A stretch of DNA of 64,000 nt from Enterococcaceae bacterium (lineage in GTDB: Bacteria; Bacillota; Bacilli; Lactobacillales; Enterococcaceae): contig JALCOL010000001.1 of the NCBI GenBank assembly GCA_022649665.1, positions 124,001 to 188,000 on the forward strand, in the 5' to 3' direction. The translations under genes and the position numbers were made by a program. This document shows positions 1 through 9,085 of the stretch, piece by piece; position 1 is the stretch's first letter, and each line of letters starts with the position of its first letter. The notes below the pieces were generated by a model. That model did not search any database. It had not been told where the DNA came from and was given only the letters and a program-made list of their open reading frames with translations.

Positions 1-1643
1 TGAGGCGCAGCTACTGGCGACAAGCTTTTCACCAGTCGTGGGAAAAACAGCAGGTCGCTCTTTTTGAAAAAATGAATGGGATGCTTTATTTTTTGCGCAA
101 GATCCCTTGGCTTGGAAAAAAGATCCCGCTGAAAATTTTCGCCGATGAAGATACGAAAACGGTTCTTTTTTGGTTTGTGGCCGCATTCAGCTTGCTGACA
201 CAGATCATATTCAAATTTATCTGGCTGTTCGGCTTGTCTTTTCTGGCAAAAGCACTCAGCAGCGGATTTTCGGTTTTTCCCGTTCCCAAGCACCTTTCAC
301 TGGCGGACGGTTTTTCAGTTTGGGTGATCTGGTTTGCGCTTTGGTGGATGGTCATGAATGGCATGACCGATCAGATGGATCAAAAGGAGTTGGCATTTGC
401 GCGGAACTTTGCACTGTCGCCGACGGTCTTTTTAAAAAATACAGCGATCGTCAACTGCTGCTACCAGATGATCTATTATTTGCCGGCCTTGCTGGTTTAT
501 GCGATCTTGTTCCGCAATCCCTTTTATTTGCTGAACGGGATGCTTCTTTATTTAGGAGGGTACCTCTTCGGTTTATGGGCGACCCGTGTGTTTTACATCC
601 GAAAATTCACGCACCGGACCGCATTTTTTATCGGCTACTCGTTAGTGATGCTGGGGCTTGCGATCGGCGGAGCTTTTTCGGGAGCAGCATATTATTTTTC
701 GGTCGTTTTTCGGAATTTTCTGCTCTTTCCGTTTCTTTTGGCAGCAGTGGTCTTGCTTTTGACGCGTCTGGGCAAATTCAAAAAAGAAAATGAGTATTTG
801 CATTACCGCGTGGAAAAAGGAAATATCGCCGAAGCCGCGCTGGTGAATGTAAAAAATCAGGGGTATTTTGCAACGGGCGTTGAGATGCAGAAAAAATTGA
901 CATTGACTGATGCGGCGATCCCTGCCAAATACACCGGCAGCCAGTATCTGAATGCCCTTTTATTTGCGCGCTACCGCCCGATGCTTTACGCTGGGATGAA
1001 GCGCCGCGTGGCGGGGCTGCTTGCCGCAGTCGTGCTCGCGATCATTTTAGGTATTTTGGCGCGCCGCGCGGTCGCTCAAAAAGAATTGTTGGAAATTGTG
1101 ACGATGATCTTGCCGCTTTTATTCTTTGTTTTTTATCTGCTTGGCTACGGGAAAAAGATCGTACAGATGGTGTTCGTCAATTGCGACATCGCGATGCTTT
1201 ACTATCCTTTTTACCGCGAACCGCGCGCGATCATCAATGGATTTTTATTTCGTTTCAAAAAAACCGTGCAGTATAATGCAGTGCTCGCGCTTGGGGTCTG
1301 GCTGATCTTTGCTGCTTTCGGCATCGCCAGCGGAAATCGGCTGCCATTGACATTTTACGGTGTATTGACGATTTTGCTCGTCGCTTTGATGCTTTTGTTC
1401 AGTTTTCATGAACTGTTCATCTATTATATACTGCAGCCGTTTACGAGTGATATGGAAGTCGTCAATCCGATCTATCGAATCGTTTCGGGGGCATTGTACT
1501 GGATCTCCTACATCAATACCCAGATCCATACCAGCGGCTTTACGTACTCGCTGATCATCTCGGCGGTCGTTTTCGTTTATTTCGGGGTCGGAATGGTCTT
1601 TTTGTACCGCAAAGCCCCGCAAACATTTAAAATCAAAAATTGA
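1..1643 (+). CDS. ABC transporter permease, 5' end at window edge
   Basis: Large polytopic membrane protein, very probably the permease subunit of an ABC exporter. The reading frame is open to the very first bases. The residues before the internal Met at base 72 (RRSYWRQAFHQSWEKQQ) look like real protein, so the true start is at or just left of base 1, where the two visible bases TG could end an ATG, GTG or TTG codon. A cytoplasmic amphipathic N-terminus is followed by about ten hydrophobic segments spread over the whole length. It is followed after 18 bp by an ABC ATPase and then a second permease, so the three probably form one heteromeric transporter operon. Substrate unknown; I do not recognise a specific family beyond ABC export permeases. 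Confidence 0.75.
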   Translation, partial: RRSYWRQAFHQSWEKQQVALFEKMNGMLYFLRKIPWLGKKIPLKIFADEDTKTVLFWFVAAFSLLTQIIFKFIWLFGLSFLAKALSSGFSVFPVPKHLSLADGFSVWVIWFALWWMVMNGMTDQMDQKELAFARNFALSPTVFLKNTAIVNCCYQMIYYLPALLVYAILFRNPFYLLNGMLLYLGGYLFGLWATRVFYIRKFTHRTAFFIGYSLVMLGLAIGGAFSGAAYYFSVVFRNFLLFPFLLAAVVLLLTRLGKFKKENEYLHYRVEKGNIAEAALVNVKNQGYFATGVEMQKKLTLTDAAIPAKYTGSQYLNALLFARYRPMLYAGMKRRVAGLLAAVVLAIILGILARRAVAQKELLEIVTMILPLLFFVFYLLGYGKKIVQMVFVNCDIAMLYYPFYREPRAIINGFLFRFKKTVQYNAVLALGVWLIFAAFGIASGNRLPLTFYGVLTILLVALMLLFSFHELFIYYILQPFTSDMEVVNPIYRIVSGALYWISYINTQIHTSGFTYSLIISAVVFVYFGVGMVFLYRKAPQTFKIKN

Positions 1644-1661
1644 TTCTTTGAGGAGGAAACT

Positions 1662-2561
1662 ATGTTAGAAGTCAAAGACCTTGTCAAACTGTTCGGCAGC
1701 TATCATGCCGTCGAACATTTGAGCTTTCAGATCGATGATGGTGAAATATTAGGGTTGATCGGTCAAAACGGTGCCGGCAAAACGACGACTTTTCGGTTGA
1801 TCTTGGATTTTTTGCGGCCCGATCACGGAGAAGTATTGTGGAATGGCAGTCATTTAGGGGCTGCTGAATACAATTTGATCGGCTATTTGCCGGAAGAACG
1901 CGGATTGTATCCGAAAGAAACGATCGAAGAGCAGCTCATTTACTTCGCCCGGCTGCGCGGCAAGACCAAAAAGGAAATCGAACCGAAAATCGATGAGTGG
2001 ATGACGAAATTTGAAGTCAAAGGGAAGAAAACCGACAAAGTCAAATCATTGTCAAAAGGAAATCAGCAAAAGGTCCAGCTGATCGCGACGCTGATCCATG
2101 ATCCGAAACTGATCATTTTAGATGAACCGTTCAGCGGTCTCGACCCGGTGAATGCGGAACTCTTGAAAAACGGGATCTTAGAGCTGAAGAAAAACGGCGC
2201 CTGCGTAATTTTTTCCAGCCACAATATGGAAAATGTTGAGAAGATCTGCGACCATTTGGTCATGCTCAAAAACGGCGAAACGGTTTTGAATGGCCGTGTT
2301 CATGAGATCCGCGAATCATTCGGCCGTACGAAAGTTTATTTGGAGTCGCCGCTTGCTGCAGAGGAGATCAAGCAGATAGCTGGGGTACAAACAGTTGCCG
2401 CGCATGACGACGGCAGCCTTGAGATCACGCTGAGTGAGCCGGACGCTGGTAAGGAAATCTTCACGCGCGCGACGGCCCATGGTTATATTCCCATGTTCAA
2501 TCAGCAGCCGCCGACACTCGAAGAAATATTCAAATGGAAGGCGGAGGGAACACATGCGTAA
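1662..2561 (+). CDS. ABC transporter ATP-binding protein, NatA-like
   Basis: ATPase of an ABC exporter, 299 residues. Walker A GQNGAGKTT lies near residue 35, the signature reads LSKGNQQK near residue 130 and Walker B LIILDEPFSGLDP follows. A C-terminal extension of about 80 residues (the DUF4162-like tail typical of NatA/CcmA-type ATPases) ends the protein. A strong GAGGAGG ribosome site precedes ATG 1662. It sits between two permease genes and overlaps the next by 8 bp, so it is translationally coupled to it. By family, sodium, drug or peptide export are all possible; the sequence does not decide. Confidence 0.85.
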   Translation: MLEVKDLVKLFGSYHAVEHLSFQIDDGEILGLIGQNGAGKTTTFRLILDFLRPDHGEVLWNGSHLGAAEYNLIGYLPEERGLYPKETIEEQLIYFARLRGKTKKEIEPKIDEWMTKFEVKGKKTDKVKSLSKGNQQKVQLIATLIHDPKLIILDEPFSGLDPVNAELLKNGILELKKNGACVIFSSHNMENVEKICDHLVMLKNGETVLNGRVHEIRESFGRTKVYLESPLAAEEIKQIAGVQTVAAHDDGSLEITLSEPDAGKEIFTRATAHGYIPMFNQQPPTLEEIFKWKAEGTHA

Positions 2562-3810
2562 ATTTTGGGTCATTGCCTTAGACGTCTACCGAAAAAATGT
2601 CAAATCGATCTCTTTTTTGATCATGATCTTGATTCCGTTTATTATGTTGGGGATCGTTTATTTGGCCGGGTTCTTTGCCTCGCAGGCAAACGATATCAAT
2701 AAAATCGGGATTTATTCGCAAAATGCGGAAGTCGCCAAGACACTAGCAGCTTCAAAGGACAAGGAATACGATTTTGTCGCGCTTTCTTCTGAAAAAGAAG
2801 GCGAGAAGCAGCTGAAAAATGAAAAAATCGATGCATTATTATCCGTTACGATCTCTGGCGATCAAATTTCGGGCGAACTGCTCAGTACTTCTTCACTAGG
2901 ACAATCAACAGATCTCCAGATCCAGCAGCTTTTGAGCGGTCTGCAGTCAAGTGCACGCGCCCAGCAGTTTGGTTTGACGGCTGAACAAGTAGCTGCGCTC
3001 TCGCAGCCGGCTAAATTTGAAAAGAAAAAAGTCAGCTTTGATGAAGGCAAGATGAAAGTCGGCGACGATCATGGCGCGATCCAATTCATGATCAGCTTCG
3101 CAGCGACGATCGTGTTGTTCGTCTTTATCATCACCTATGCGCAGATCATCGCCCAAGAGATCGCTTCAGAAAAAGGAACGCGCATCATGGAGATCATTCT
3201 CTCCAGTACTAAAGCGCGCACGCATTTTTACGGAAAGCTGGTCGGTGTGCTGCTGGTCGCGGTAACGCAGCTTCTGCTTTACGGGCTGATCTTCGGCGTC
3301 AGCTGGTCAAAAATCAAAGAGATGGATTTTGCGAAATCTTTTTTGGAAGGCTTCAGTTTGAAAGGGATCAGCGGATCGTTTATCGTCTTTACGATTTTAT
3401 TCGTGATCTTGGGGATCCTGCTGTATGCCATTCTCGCGGCCCTTTGCGGTTCACTGGTCAATAAAGCCGAAGACACGGCAAAAGCGATCCTGCCGGTGAC
3501 GTACCTTTCGCTTGGCGGATATATGCTCGGGATCACGCTCGGAACGAATGATCCGAATAACATCGTCGTGAAAGTCACTTCGTATATTCCGTTTCTTTCT
3601 TCCTACTTGATGCCGACGCGGCTCGCCAATGAAACGGTGAATACTGCTGGCGCTCTGATGTCAGTAGCGATCCTTGTCGTCTTCACGCTTCTGTTGATGA
3701 TGATCTCGGCAAGAATGTATAAATCAAATGTTTTGATCTACAACGCCAACGGGGTCTTTGCTTCGCTGAAACAATCCTTGGCGCTGATGCGGACAGAAAA
3801 AGAGAAATAA
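2554..3810 (+). CDS. ABC-2 type permease, NatB-like
   Basis: Membrane subunit of an ABC-2 exporter, 418 residues. It has one N-terminal membrane segment (about residues 20-42), a long extracytoplasmic loop of roughly 150 residues, then five or six membrane helices in the C-terminal half, the NatB/YhaP topology. The motif EKGTRIMEIILSS after the second helix is typical of this family. The start is ATG 2554 behind GGAGGG, overlapping the ATPase stop by 8 bp; frame upstream of this is only overlap with the ATPase. It ends the operon, a strong hairpin follows immediately. Substrate not predictable. Confidence 0.82.
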   Translation: MRKFWVIALDVYRKNVKSISFLIMILIPFIMLGIVYLAGFFASQANDINKIGIYSQNAEVAKTLAASKDKEYDFVALSSEKEGEKQLKNEKIDALLSVTISGDQISGELLSTSSLGQSTDLQIQQLLSGLQSSARAQQFGLTAEQVAALSQPAKFEKKKVSFDEGKMKVGDDHGAIQFMISFAATIVLFVFIITYAQIIAQEIASEKGTRIMEIILSSTKARTHFYGKLVGVLLVAVTQLLLYGLIFGVSWSKIKEMDFAKSFLEGFSLKGISGSFIVFTILFVILGILLYAILAALCGSLVNKAEDTAKAILPVTYLSLGGYMLGITLGTNDPNNIVVKVTSYIPFLSSYLMPTRLANETVNTAGALMSVAILVVFTLLLMMISARMYKSNVLIYNANGVFASLKQSLALMRTEKEK

Positions 3811-3817
3811 ATAAAAC

Positions 3818-3860
3818 AAGCGATCGGTCTTGCTGTTTTCAGCAGATCGGTCGCTTATTT
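3818..3860. terminator. Bidirectional intrinsic terminator
   Basis: Long hairpin whose arms start AAGCGATCGGTCT and end TCGGTCGCTT (about 15 pairs with G-U pairs and one bulge), with T-rich flanks on both sides. It lies between convergent genes and can end transcription of both the ABC operon and the leftward gene. Confidence 0.7.
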
Positions 3861-4241
3861 ATGTTTCGCTGGAAGATGATAGAAGAAGAGCAAGCCGAGA
3901 GGGCCTAAGATCCATGAGAATTTCCAAATAATGTAAAACAGCAAAATTTTCAGCAAGTACCAAACGATGACTTGCCAACTGCCAAGATGCAAAATGTTTT
4001 GATAGCTGGGAAAAAAAAGACTGCGGATTTTGCGCGGAAGGCGCTTTTTTGCCCAAACACCTAAAAAAAGGGCGGCAAAGGGAAAAGTGATCAGGTTGAG
4101 CAGATAAAGATAGGTTGCCAAAAGCGAAGTATAAGATTGCAGGCGGAACGCAATGAAAGAAAATAGAAAAGCCAAGAGCCAAAACTTTGCCGGCTGACTG
4201 CGCAAAAGCGGGCGGAAAAATGATTGATTATTATTTGTCAT
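3855..4241 (-). CDS. Small hypothetical membrane protein
   Basis: A 128-residue protein I do not recognise. It has about four hydrophobic segments (near residues 20-35, 40-62, 85-105, 108-122) linked by short basic loops (KKRLPRKIR), so it should be an integral membrane protein with cytoplasmic positive patches. It stands alone downstream of the nad operon terminator and converges on the ABC operon; its stop lies inside the shared terminator. The ribosome site AGGAG is placed well for ATG 4241. Coding status rests on the hydrophobic pattern and that ribosome site. Confidence 0.5.
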   Translation of the reverse strand: MTNNNQSFFRPLLRSQPAKFWLLAFLFSFIAFRLQSYTSLLATYLYLLNLITFPFAALFLGVWAKKRLPRKIRSLFFPSYQNILHLGSWQVIVWYLLKILLFYIIWKFSWILGPLGLLFFYHLPAKHK

Positions 4242-4342
4242 GAGGATTCTCCTGTTTCGATTGTTTCAGGTGCTTCTTGTAATATAGCATGTTTCAGAGA
4301 AGTAAGAAATATGAAAATGTTTTCTTCAAGCAGAATCCAATC

Positions 4343-4387
4343 AAAAAGACGAACAAACTGGGATTTCAGTCTGTTCGTCTTTTTTAA
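4343..4387 (-). terminator. Terminator of the nadBCA operon
   Basis: Hairpin with 15-base arms (AAGACGAACAAACTG and CAGTCTGTTCGTCTT, one mismatch) flanked by A and T runs. Read leftward it lies just after nadA and is followed by a T run. Confidence 0.75.
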
Positions 4388-4405
4388 AAGAGACTTAAGA
4401 AAAAA

Positions 4406-5500
4406 TCAGCTCAGTGCGAGCATTTTGTCAAGCGCGCGGAGCGCATCGCCCGTTGTTTTTTGATCTACCGTGACCGGCTGAAGCGGTCGGTTATTGGCCA
4501 AGCTGTCAAGTGTCCATGCCAAGTGCGGCAAGCGGATCCGGTTCATCGTCAAGCAAGCGCACGCGACAGGATTGATCAAAGAGATCTTTTGGGGAAGCCG
4601 CGCTTTCATCCGGGTCACTAGATTGTGATCGGTCCCGACCGCCCAATGGGTATCTTTCGGTGAATTTTTAACGGCATTCATGATCTTGTTCGTTGAACCA
4701 GAATCATCGGCGGCTTGAACGACTTCAAAAGGACATTCGGGATGGACGATCACTTTGATATCCGGATCATTTTTACGGAGTTTGTCGATCTGGTCCACTG
4801 TAAACTGCTGATGGACCGAACACCAGCCATTCCACAAAATCACGCGGATCTTTTCGGTTTCTTTGGCGCGGAGCCGGTTTGCTCCTTGATCCCACAAAGC
4901 CATTTGTTCAAGCGGGATTCCTAGATGATAAGCGGTATTGCGTCCCAGATGCTGATCAGGCAGAAAGAAGATGCGTTTCTTTTGCGTAAAAGCCCACTTC
5001 AATACTTTTTCAGCATTGCTCGAAGTCACGATCGCTCCGCCGTGGCGGCCGACAAAGGCTTTGATCGCTGCGCTTGAATTCACATAAGTGATCGGCATGA
5101 TTTCATTTGGATAGATCGTATCTAACGTGTCCCACGCTGTCTGCAGCTGATGGGGGTCGGCCATGTCAGCCATTGAACAGCCGGCATGCGGATCAGGCAG
5201 ATAAACGTGCTGATTTTGTTCGGTCAGCATATCGGCTGTCTCCGCCATAAAATGAACACCGCAGAAAACGATATGCTCTGCTGTTTTATTTTTTGCTGCA
5301 AGCTGCGCGAGCTGGAGTGAATCGCCAACTTCATCGGCAAAATCGACAACTTCATCTTTTTGGTAGTGATGCGCTAAAAGCAGCAATTGATCGCCGAGAG
5401 ACGCCTTGGCTTCGCGAATGATCGCCTGCAGCTGTTTTTGGTCTGCGTCCAAATAAAATGACGGAATTTGTTGGGCGCTGAAAGTATCAAGCAGATTCAT
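4406..5500 (-). CDS. nadA: Quinolinate synthase A
   Basis: Condenses iminoaspartate (from NadB) with dihydroxyacetone phosphate to quinolinate, the second step of NAD synthesis from aspartate. It is 364 residues, the long Bacillus-type form. The three cysteines expected to hold the oxygen-sensitive 4Fe-4S cluster are visible as C108 (HAGCSMAD), C227 (NGWCSVH) and C316 (ACACLTMN), close to the positions known in B. subtilis NadA. Substrate-site motifs LLAHHYQKDE, VFCGVHFMAETA and DDSGSTNKI are intact. ATG 5500 follows AAAGGAGC and overlaps the nadC stop by 4 bp. The cluster probably depends on the divergent NifS-like protein. Confidence 0.96.
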   Translation of the reverse strand: MNLLDTFSAQQIPSFYLDADQKQLQAIIREAKASLGDQLLLLAHHYQKDEVVDFADEVGDSLQLAQLAAKNKTAEHIVFCGVHFMAETADMLTEQNQHVYLPDPHAGCSMADMADPHQLQTAWDTLDTIYPNEIMPITYVNSSAAIKAFVGRHGGAIVTSSNAEKVLKWAFTQKKRIFFLPDQHLGRNTAYHLGIPLEQMALWDQGANRLRAKETEKIRVILWNGWCSVHQQFTVDQIDKLRKNDPDIKVIVHPECPFEVVQAADDSGSTNKIMNAVKNSPKDTHWAVGTDHNLVTRMKARLPQKISLINPVACACLTMNRIRLPHLAWTLDSLANNRPLQPVTVDQKTTGDALRALDKMLALS

Positions 5501-6339
5501 GACTTTGCTCCTTTCCGGCTGTTGAAGCTGATATCGAGGGCTTTTACGGAATGCGTCAAGCAGCCCAATGAAATATAATCGACGCCTGAACCGCGGTAAC
5601 TTGCGAGATTAGCCAAAGTGATCCCGCCAGACGCTTCGAGGATATTGTCTTTGCGGTAGGGCAAGTATTCTTTGATTTCCGCGGGCGTGCGGTTATCGAG
5701 CATGATCACGTCCGCCTTGGCAGCGACCGCCTCTTTGAATTGTGCGAGTGTTTCGACTTCAACTTCGACCTTGATCATGTGGCCGCACTTTTTTCGGACC
5801 GCCGCAACGGCTGCGGTGATCCCGCCGGCGTAAGCGATGTGATTATCTTTCAGCATGATCCCGTCGTCGAGCCCAAAACGATGATTGAAGCCGCCGCCTT
5901 GCGTGACGGCATATTTGTCAAGCATTCGGAGCCCGGGAACTGTTTTGCGGGTATCGCAGATCCGGATCTGCGGATCGTTCAGCGTTTCAACTGCGTGCCG
6001 CGTTGCGGTAGCGATGCCGCTCATGCGCTGCCATAAGTTTAAAATCACGCGTTCTGCTGTGAGAAGTGTTCGGGTCGGCCCTGTGGCAGTCGCTAAGATC
6101 GTTCCCTTTTTTTGGAAACTTCCTTCAGAAACGAGCGGCTGAAACACGACATCCGTGCTCAGCTGATGGTAAACGCGCGGGGCAATATCGAGACCGCAAA
6201 CGATCCCGTCTTCTTTTAAGAGAAATTCGCCTTCGTCAGTGTCTTCCGGCGAAAAAATAGCTTCGCTGCTCCAATCACCACGGCCGATATCTTCACTGAG
6301 AAAATGGCGCAGGCTTTTTTCAAGCTGAATGCTGTTCAT
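5497..6339 (-). CDS. nadC: Nicotinate-nucleotide pyrophosphorylase (carboxylating)
   Basis: Quinolinate phosphoribosyltransferase: turns quinolinate and PRPP into nicotinate mononucleotide, CO2 and PPi, the third step of the pathway. Family signatures present are DIGRGDWSSE near the N-terminus, LLTAERVILNLWQRMSGIAT, ICDTRKTVPGLR, HRFGLDDGIMLKDNH and the C-terminal ASGGITLANLASY. I place the start at ATG 6339, 9 bases after the AAAGGA ribosome site, giving 280 residues, the normal length; an in-frame ATG 30 bases upstream lacks a ribosome site. It overlaps nadB by 20 bp and nadA by 4 bp, so the three are translationally coupled. Confidence 0.95.
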   Translation of the reverse strand: MNSIQLEKSLRHFLSEDIGRGDWSSEAIFSPEDTDEGEFLLKEDGIVCGLDIAPRVYHQLSTDVVFQPLVSEGSFQKKGTILATATGPTRTLLTAERVILNLWQRMSGIATATRHAVETLNDPQIRICDTRKTVPGLRMLDKYAVTQGGGFNHRFGLDDGIMLKDNHIAYAGGITAAVAAVRKKCGHMIKVEVEVETLAQFKEAVAAKADVIMLDNRTPAEIKEYLPYRKDNILEASGGITLANLASYRGSGVDYISLGCLTHSVKALDISFNSRKGAKS

Positions 6340-7789
6340 AATGTTCATCCTTTCGGTAATGGGCGCCAAGACTCTTTGTCCGCTTTAAAGCGGCTTGCGC
6401 CGCGAATTGAGCGATCAGGCACAAGTTTGCGGTTTCCAGTTCGGAAAAAAGAAAGGCAGGCGGCAAGTCGAAAAATTGATAGCGGGCCAGCCATGCAAGC
6501 AGATCAAGAAGACCCGCTTCGGTACGCTCGATCCCAAGCTCGCGCCAAGCATGGGTCTGCAGTTCACTGCGGCTTGGCAGTTTGAAAACTGCCGCCGAAG
6601 GGAGATGTGCTGCGTGCTTGTTTTCGGGCACTGTTGGCGTGCTTAAAATCTGGCGGGCAGCACGTTCAGAAAAAACGAGGCATTCCAAAAGTGAATTGCT
6701 TGCCAAGCGGTTGGCGCCGTGAACGCCGGTACAAGCAGTTTCGCCGACTGCATACAAATTCGGCAGACTCGTCCGGCCGTTCAAATCAGTCTGGATGCCG
6801 CCCATCATAAAGTGCGCCCCTGGGCGAACCGGGATCCGCTTAGTGGTTCGATAAGGAATTTGATGCTTTTGGAGGTTGGCGGTGATCTGCGGGAAGCGCT
6901 CTTCAAAGTCGTGGATCGCCGAGATATCGAGAAATACTTTTTTTCCTTCAGCATAAGCTGTCGTCAAGACGCGCGCGACAACATCACGCGGCGAAAGATC
7001 TTTTAATGGATAATCTTTCATTAAAGGAGCGTCATCTTCATCCACTAGGATCGCACCGGCACCGCGGACTGCTTCTGAGATGAGACCATAGCATTTTTCG
7101 TTTTTGGTCAAAAGTGTCGGATGAAACTGGATAAATTCCATATCGCTCAAAGCAGCACCAGCCCTCAGCGCCATCGCCATTCCGTCACCGGTGATCGTCT
7201 GGTCATTCGTGCTGAGCGGGAACAAGCCGCCCAAGCCGCCGGTCGCCAGTATAACAAAGTCAGCGAAAGCGGACTGCAATTCGCCGTGTTCATCGAAATA
7301 GCGGATCCCAGTGCAGCGGCCCTCCGTCACGATCAAGGAAACGACCGGACAGTTTTCATGCCAAGCGACGTTGTTCAGCTCGCTTTGAACGAACAATGTG
7401 ACATATTTGCCGGTTTGGTCGCCGTGACAGTGCAAGATCCGCGGCAAACGGTGCGCGCCTTCTAAGCCAAAACGGAGCGTGCCATCCGGATTGCGGTCGA
7501 AAGCCATCCCTTCATTGATCAGTTCATGGATGACTGCGACGCCTTCTTTGGTCAAGGTTTCTACCGCACGGACATCATTGTGATGAACGCCGGCTTTAAG
7601 GGTGTCTTCAGCGTGAGCGTGCCATGAATCTTTTTCCGGCACCGCTGCGGCGACGCCCCCTTGCGCCAAGTAGGAGTTGCATTCCGTTCGGCGGCCTTTC
7701 GTATAAATCGAAACTTCGCAAGTATTCTGCAGATAATAGGCGGTGCGCGTCCCAGCCAAGCCGGAGCCGACAATCAGTACTTTCTTCAT
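6320..7789 (-). CDS. nadB: L-aspartate oxidase
   Basis: FAD enzyme that oxidises aspartate to iminoaspartate, feeding NadA. The N-terminal dinucleotide fold is VLIVGSGLAGTRTAYY; fumarate-reductase-family marks follow: YLAQGGVAAA, EFIQFHPT, SPRDVVAR and YAVGETACTGVHGANRLA. The protein has 489 residues, somewhat shorter than E. coli NadB because the C-terminal helical part is compact, but the final ESRGAHYR-like motif is present as LGAHYRKD. First gene of the leftward nadB-nadC-nadA operon, whose promoter overlaps that of the divergent nifS-like gene. The arrangement matches the nadBCA/nifS locus known in B. subtilis. Confidence 0.95.
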   Translation of the reverse strand: MKKVLIVGSGLAGTRTAYYLQNTCEVSIYTKGRRTECNSYLAQGGVAAAVPEKDSWHAHAEDTLKAGVHHNDVRAVETLTKEGVAVIHELINEGMAFDRNPDGTLRFGLEGAHRLPRILHCHGDQTGKYVTLFVQSELNNVAWHENCPVVSLIVTEGRCTGIRYFDEHGELQSAFADFVILATGGLGGLFPLSTNDQTITGDGMAMALRAGAALSDMEFIQFHPTLLTKNEKCYGLISEAVRGAGAILVDEDDAPLMKDYPLKDLSPRDVVARVLTTAYAEGKKVFLDISAIHDFEERFPQITANLQKHQIPYRTTKRIPVRPGAHFMMGGIQTDLNGRTSLPNLYAVGETACTGVHGANRLASNSLLECLVFSERAARQILSTPTVPENKHAAHLPSAAVFKLPSRSELQTHAWRELGIERTEAGLLDLLAWLARYQFFDLPPAFLFSELETANLCLIAQFAAQAALKRTKSLGAHYRKDEHYEQHSA

Positions 7790-7823
7790 TTATCCCATCC
7801 CTTTATGTAAAAAGCCAGTGATC

Positions 7824-7870
7824 TCTTGACAAGTATTTTCCGCTATTTTAGGATAAGTGTCAAGACACAT
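7824..7870. promoter_or_regulatory. Overlapping divergent promoters and operator of nadB and nifS
   Basis: Rightward promoter: -35 TTGACA at 7826-7831, 17 bp spacer, -10 TAGGAT at 7849-7854. Leftward promoter: -35 TTGACA read on the minus strand at 7858-7863, with -10 GAAAAT 17 bp further left. The two -35 boxes are the arms of an inverted repeat (TCTTGACA 7824-7831, TGTCAAGA 7858-7865). The right arm lies inside the palindrome GTGTC-AA-GACAC (7857-7868), which covers the leftward -35 and the expected rightward start point. A repressor there would close both promoters. By analogy with B. subtilis this could be NiaR (YrxA), but no niaR gene is in the window. Confidence 0.6.
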
Positions 7871-7885
7871 GCTGAGGTGAGAAAA

Positions 7886-8971
7886 ATGCTTTATTTTGAT
7901 TACGCGGCTACGGCACCGATGACGCCGAGTGCATTAGCGGCTTATACGCAAGCGGCAGAAAAATATTTCGGTAATCCCAATAGTCCGCACCTTGCCGGGC
8001 AAGAAGCGGCCGAACTGCTGGAGCTTTGCCGTTCAAGGTTCGCGGCACGCTTGCAAGTCCCAGCGGAAAGCATTATCTTCACTTCCGGCGGGAGCGAAAG
8101 CAACCGCTTGGCGCTGCAAATGAGTTTGAATCAATTGCCGGAAAAAAAGCGGGTAATTGCGACGCCGCTTGAACATTCGAGTATTTTGAATTATTTGCGG
8201 CAGGATCCAGCTGTTGAGCTAGTCCTCTTGCCGCTGCACGCAGGAAAAGTTTTAGCCGCTGATTTGAAACAAGCGCTGCAGGCGCCCGGCGGGTTGGTAG
8301 TGATCCAGCAGCTCCATTCGGTGACCGGGATCGTTCAGGATATTGCAGAGTTGGCAGCACTTGCGCGGCAGCACGGCTATTTATTTCATTGCGACGGTGT
8401 CCAGGCGTTCAGCAAACTCGCTTTTCCGCGCGCTGTGACCTCTTTCAGCTGCGCGGCGCATAAGATCGGCGGGCCCAAGAGCGGCGGAGCGCTCTATTTA
8501 GATCCGGCTGCGGGTTTTACGCCGCTGATCCCCGGCACGACGCAAGAAAACGGTTTTCGTGCGGGCACCGTCGATGTCCCGGCGGTCGCAAGCTTTACCA
8601 CCGCAGCGGAAGAAGCGTTCGATCACGGTGCAGAAACGCGAAAAAAATTTGCAGCGTATGAGCGACTGCTGGATGAAACGCTGCCGGATTGGCGGGGGAT
8701 CGCTTATTCGCATCATCCGGGGATCGTCGGGCTGTTTGCGCCGCAAAAGTCAGGAGCGCAAGTAATGGCGGAACTTTCGGCACGCGGGATCTGTTTATCG
8801 ACGACTTCGGCTTGCAATACAGGTGGCGGCGCGGACCAGTCGCTCTTAGCATTGGGCTATACGCCCGACGAAGCGCGGCGCTTTCTCCGGATCTCTTTTG
8901 GGGCAGCAACGACGGAAGAAGAAGTGCAGGAGTTGAGCCAAGCACTAAAAGAAACAGAATCGAGCATATAA
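7886..8971 (+). CDS. nifS: NifS-like cysteine desulfurase
   Basis: PLP enzyme that takes sulfur from cysteine for Fe-S assembly; here most likely dedicated to the NadA cluster, as known for the nad-linked NifS of B. subtilis. The class V aminotransferase fold is clear: N-terminal FDYAATAPMTP, HCDGVQAF near 168, the PLP lysine K193 in SCAAHKIGGPK, and the persulfide cysteine C310 in STTSACNTGGG. The short active-site loop around C310 fits the NifS/IscS group rather than SufS. The start is ATG 7886 behind GAGGTGAG, giving 361 residues; upstream in-frame codons lack a ribosome site. It is monocistronic here, since no regulator gene follows. Confidence 0.93.
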   Translation: MLYFDYAATAPMTPSALAAYTQAAEKYFGNPNSPHLAGQEAAELLELCRSRFAARLQVPAESIIFTSGGSESNRLALQMSLNQLPEKKRVIATPLEHSSILNYLRQDPAVELVLLPLHAGKVLAADLKQALQAPGGLVVIQQLHSVTGIVQDIAELAALARQHGYLFHCDGVQAFSKLAFPRAVTSFSCAAHKIGGPKSGGALYLDPAAGFTPLIPGTTQENGFRAGTVDVPAVASFTTAAEEAFDHGAETRKKFAAYERLLDETLPDWRGIAYSHHPGIVGLFAPQKSGAQVMAELSARGICLSTTSACNTGGGADQSLLALGYTPDEARRFLRISFGAATTEEEVQELSQALKETESSI

Positions 8972-8986
8972 ATCAGCTGATATTGC

Positions 8987-9025
8987 TGATGATTTGGGAA
9001 GATACACAAAAAAATCATCATTTCT
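8987..9025 (+). terminator. Possible weak terminator after nifS
   Basis: Inverted repeat TGATGATTT / AAATCATCA with a 16-base loop, followed only by TTTCT. The A/T-rich stem and short T run make it weak; the much stronger hairpin at 9086-9154 may do the real work. Confidence 0.3.
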
Positions 9026-9085
9026 AAAGTTATTTATTAGTTTATAAACAAAGTAAAAAAATTACAATTTTAATTATTTTCATAA

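Noticed and set aside
170-793. 207-codon plus-strand frame inside the first permease
   Set aside because: Out of frame with the clear membrane protein; composition lacks any fold pattern. It is a shadow.
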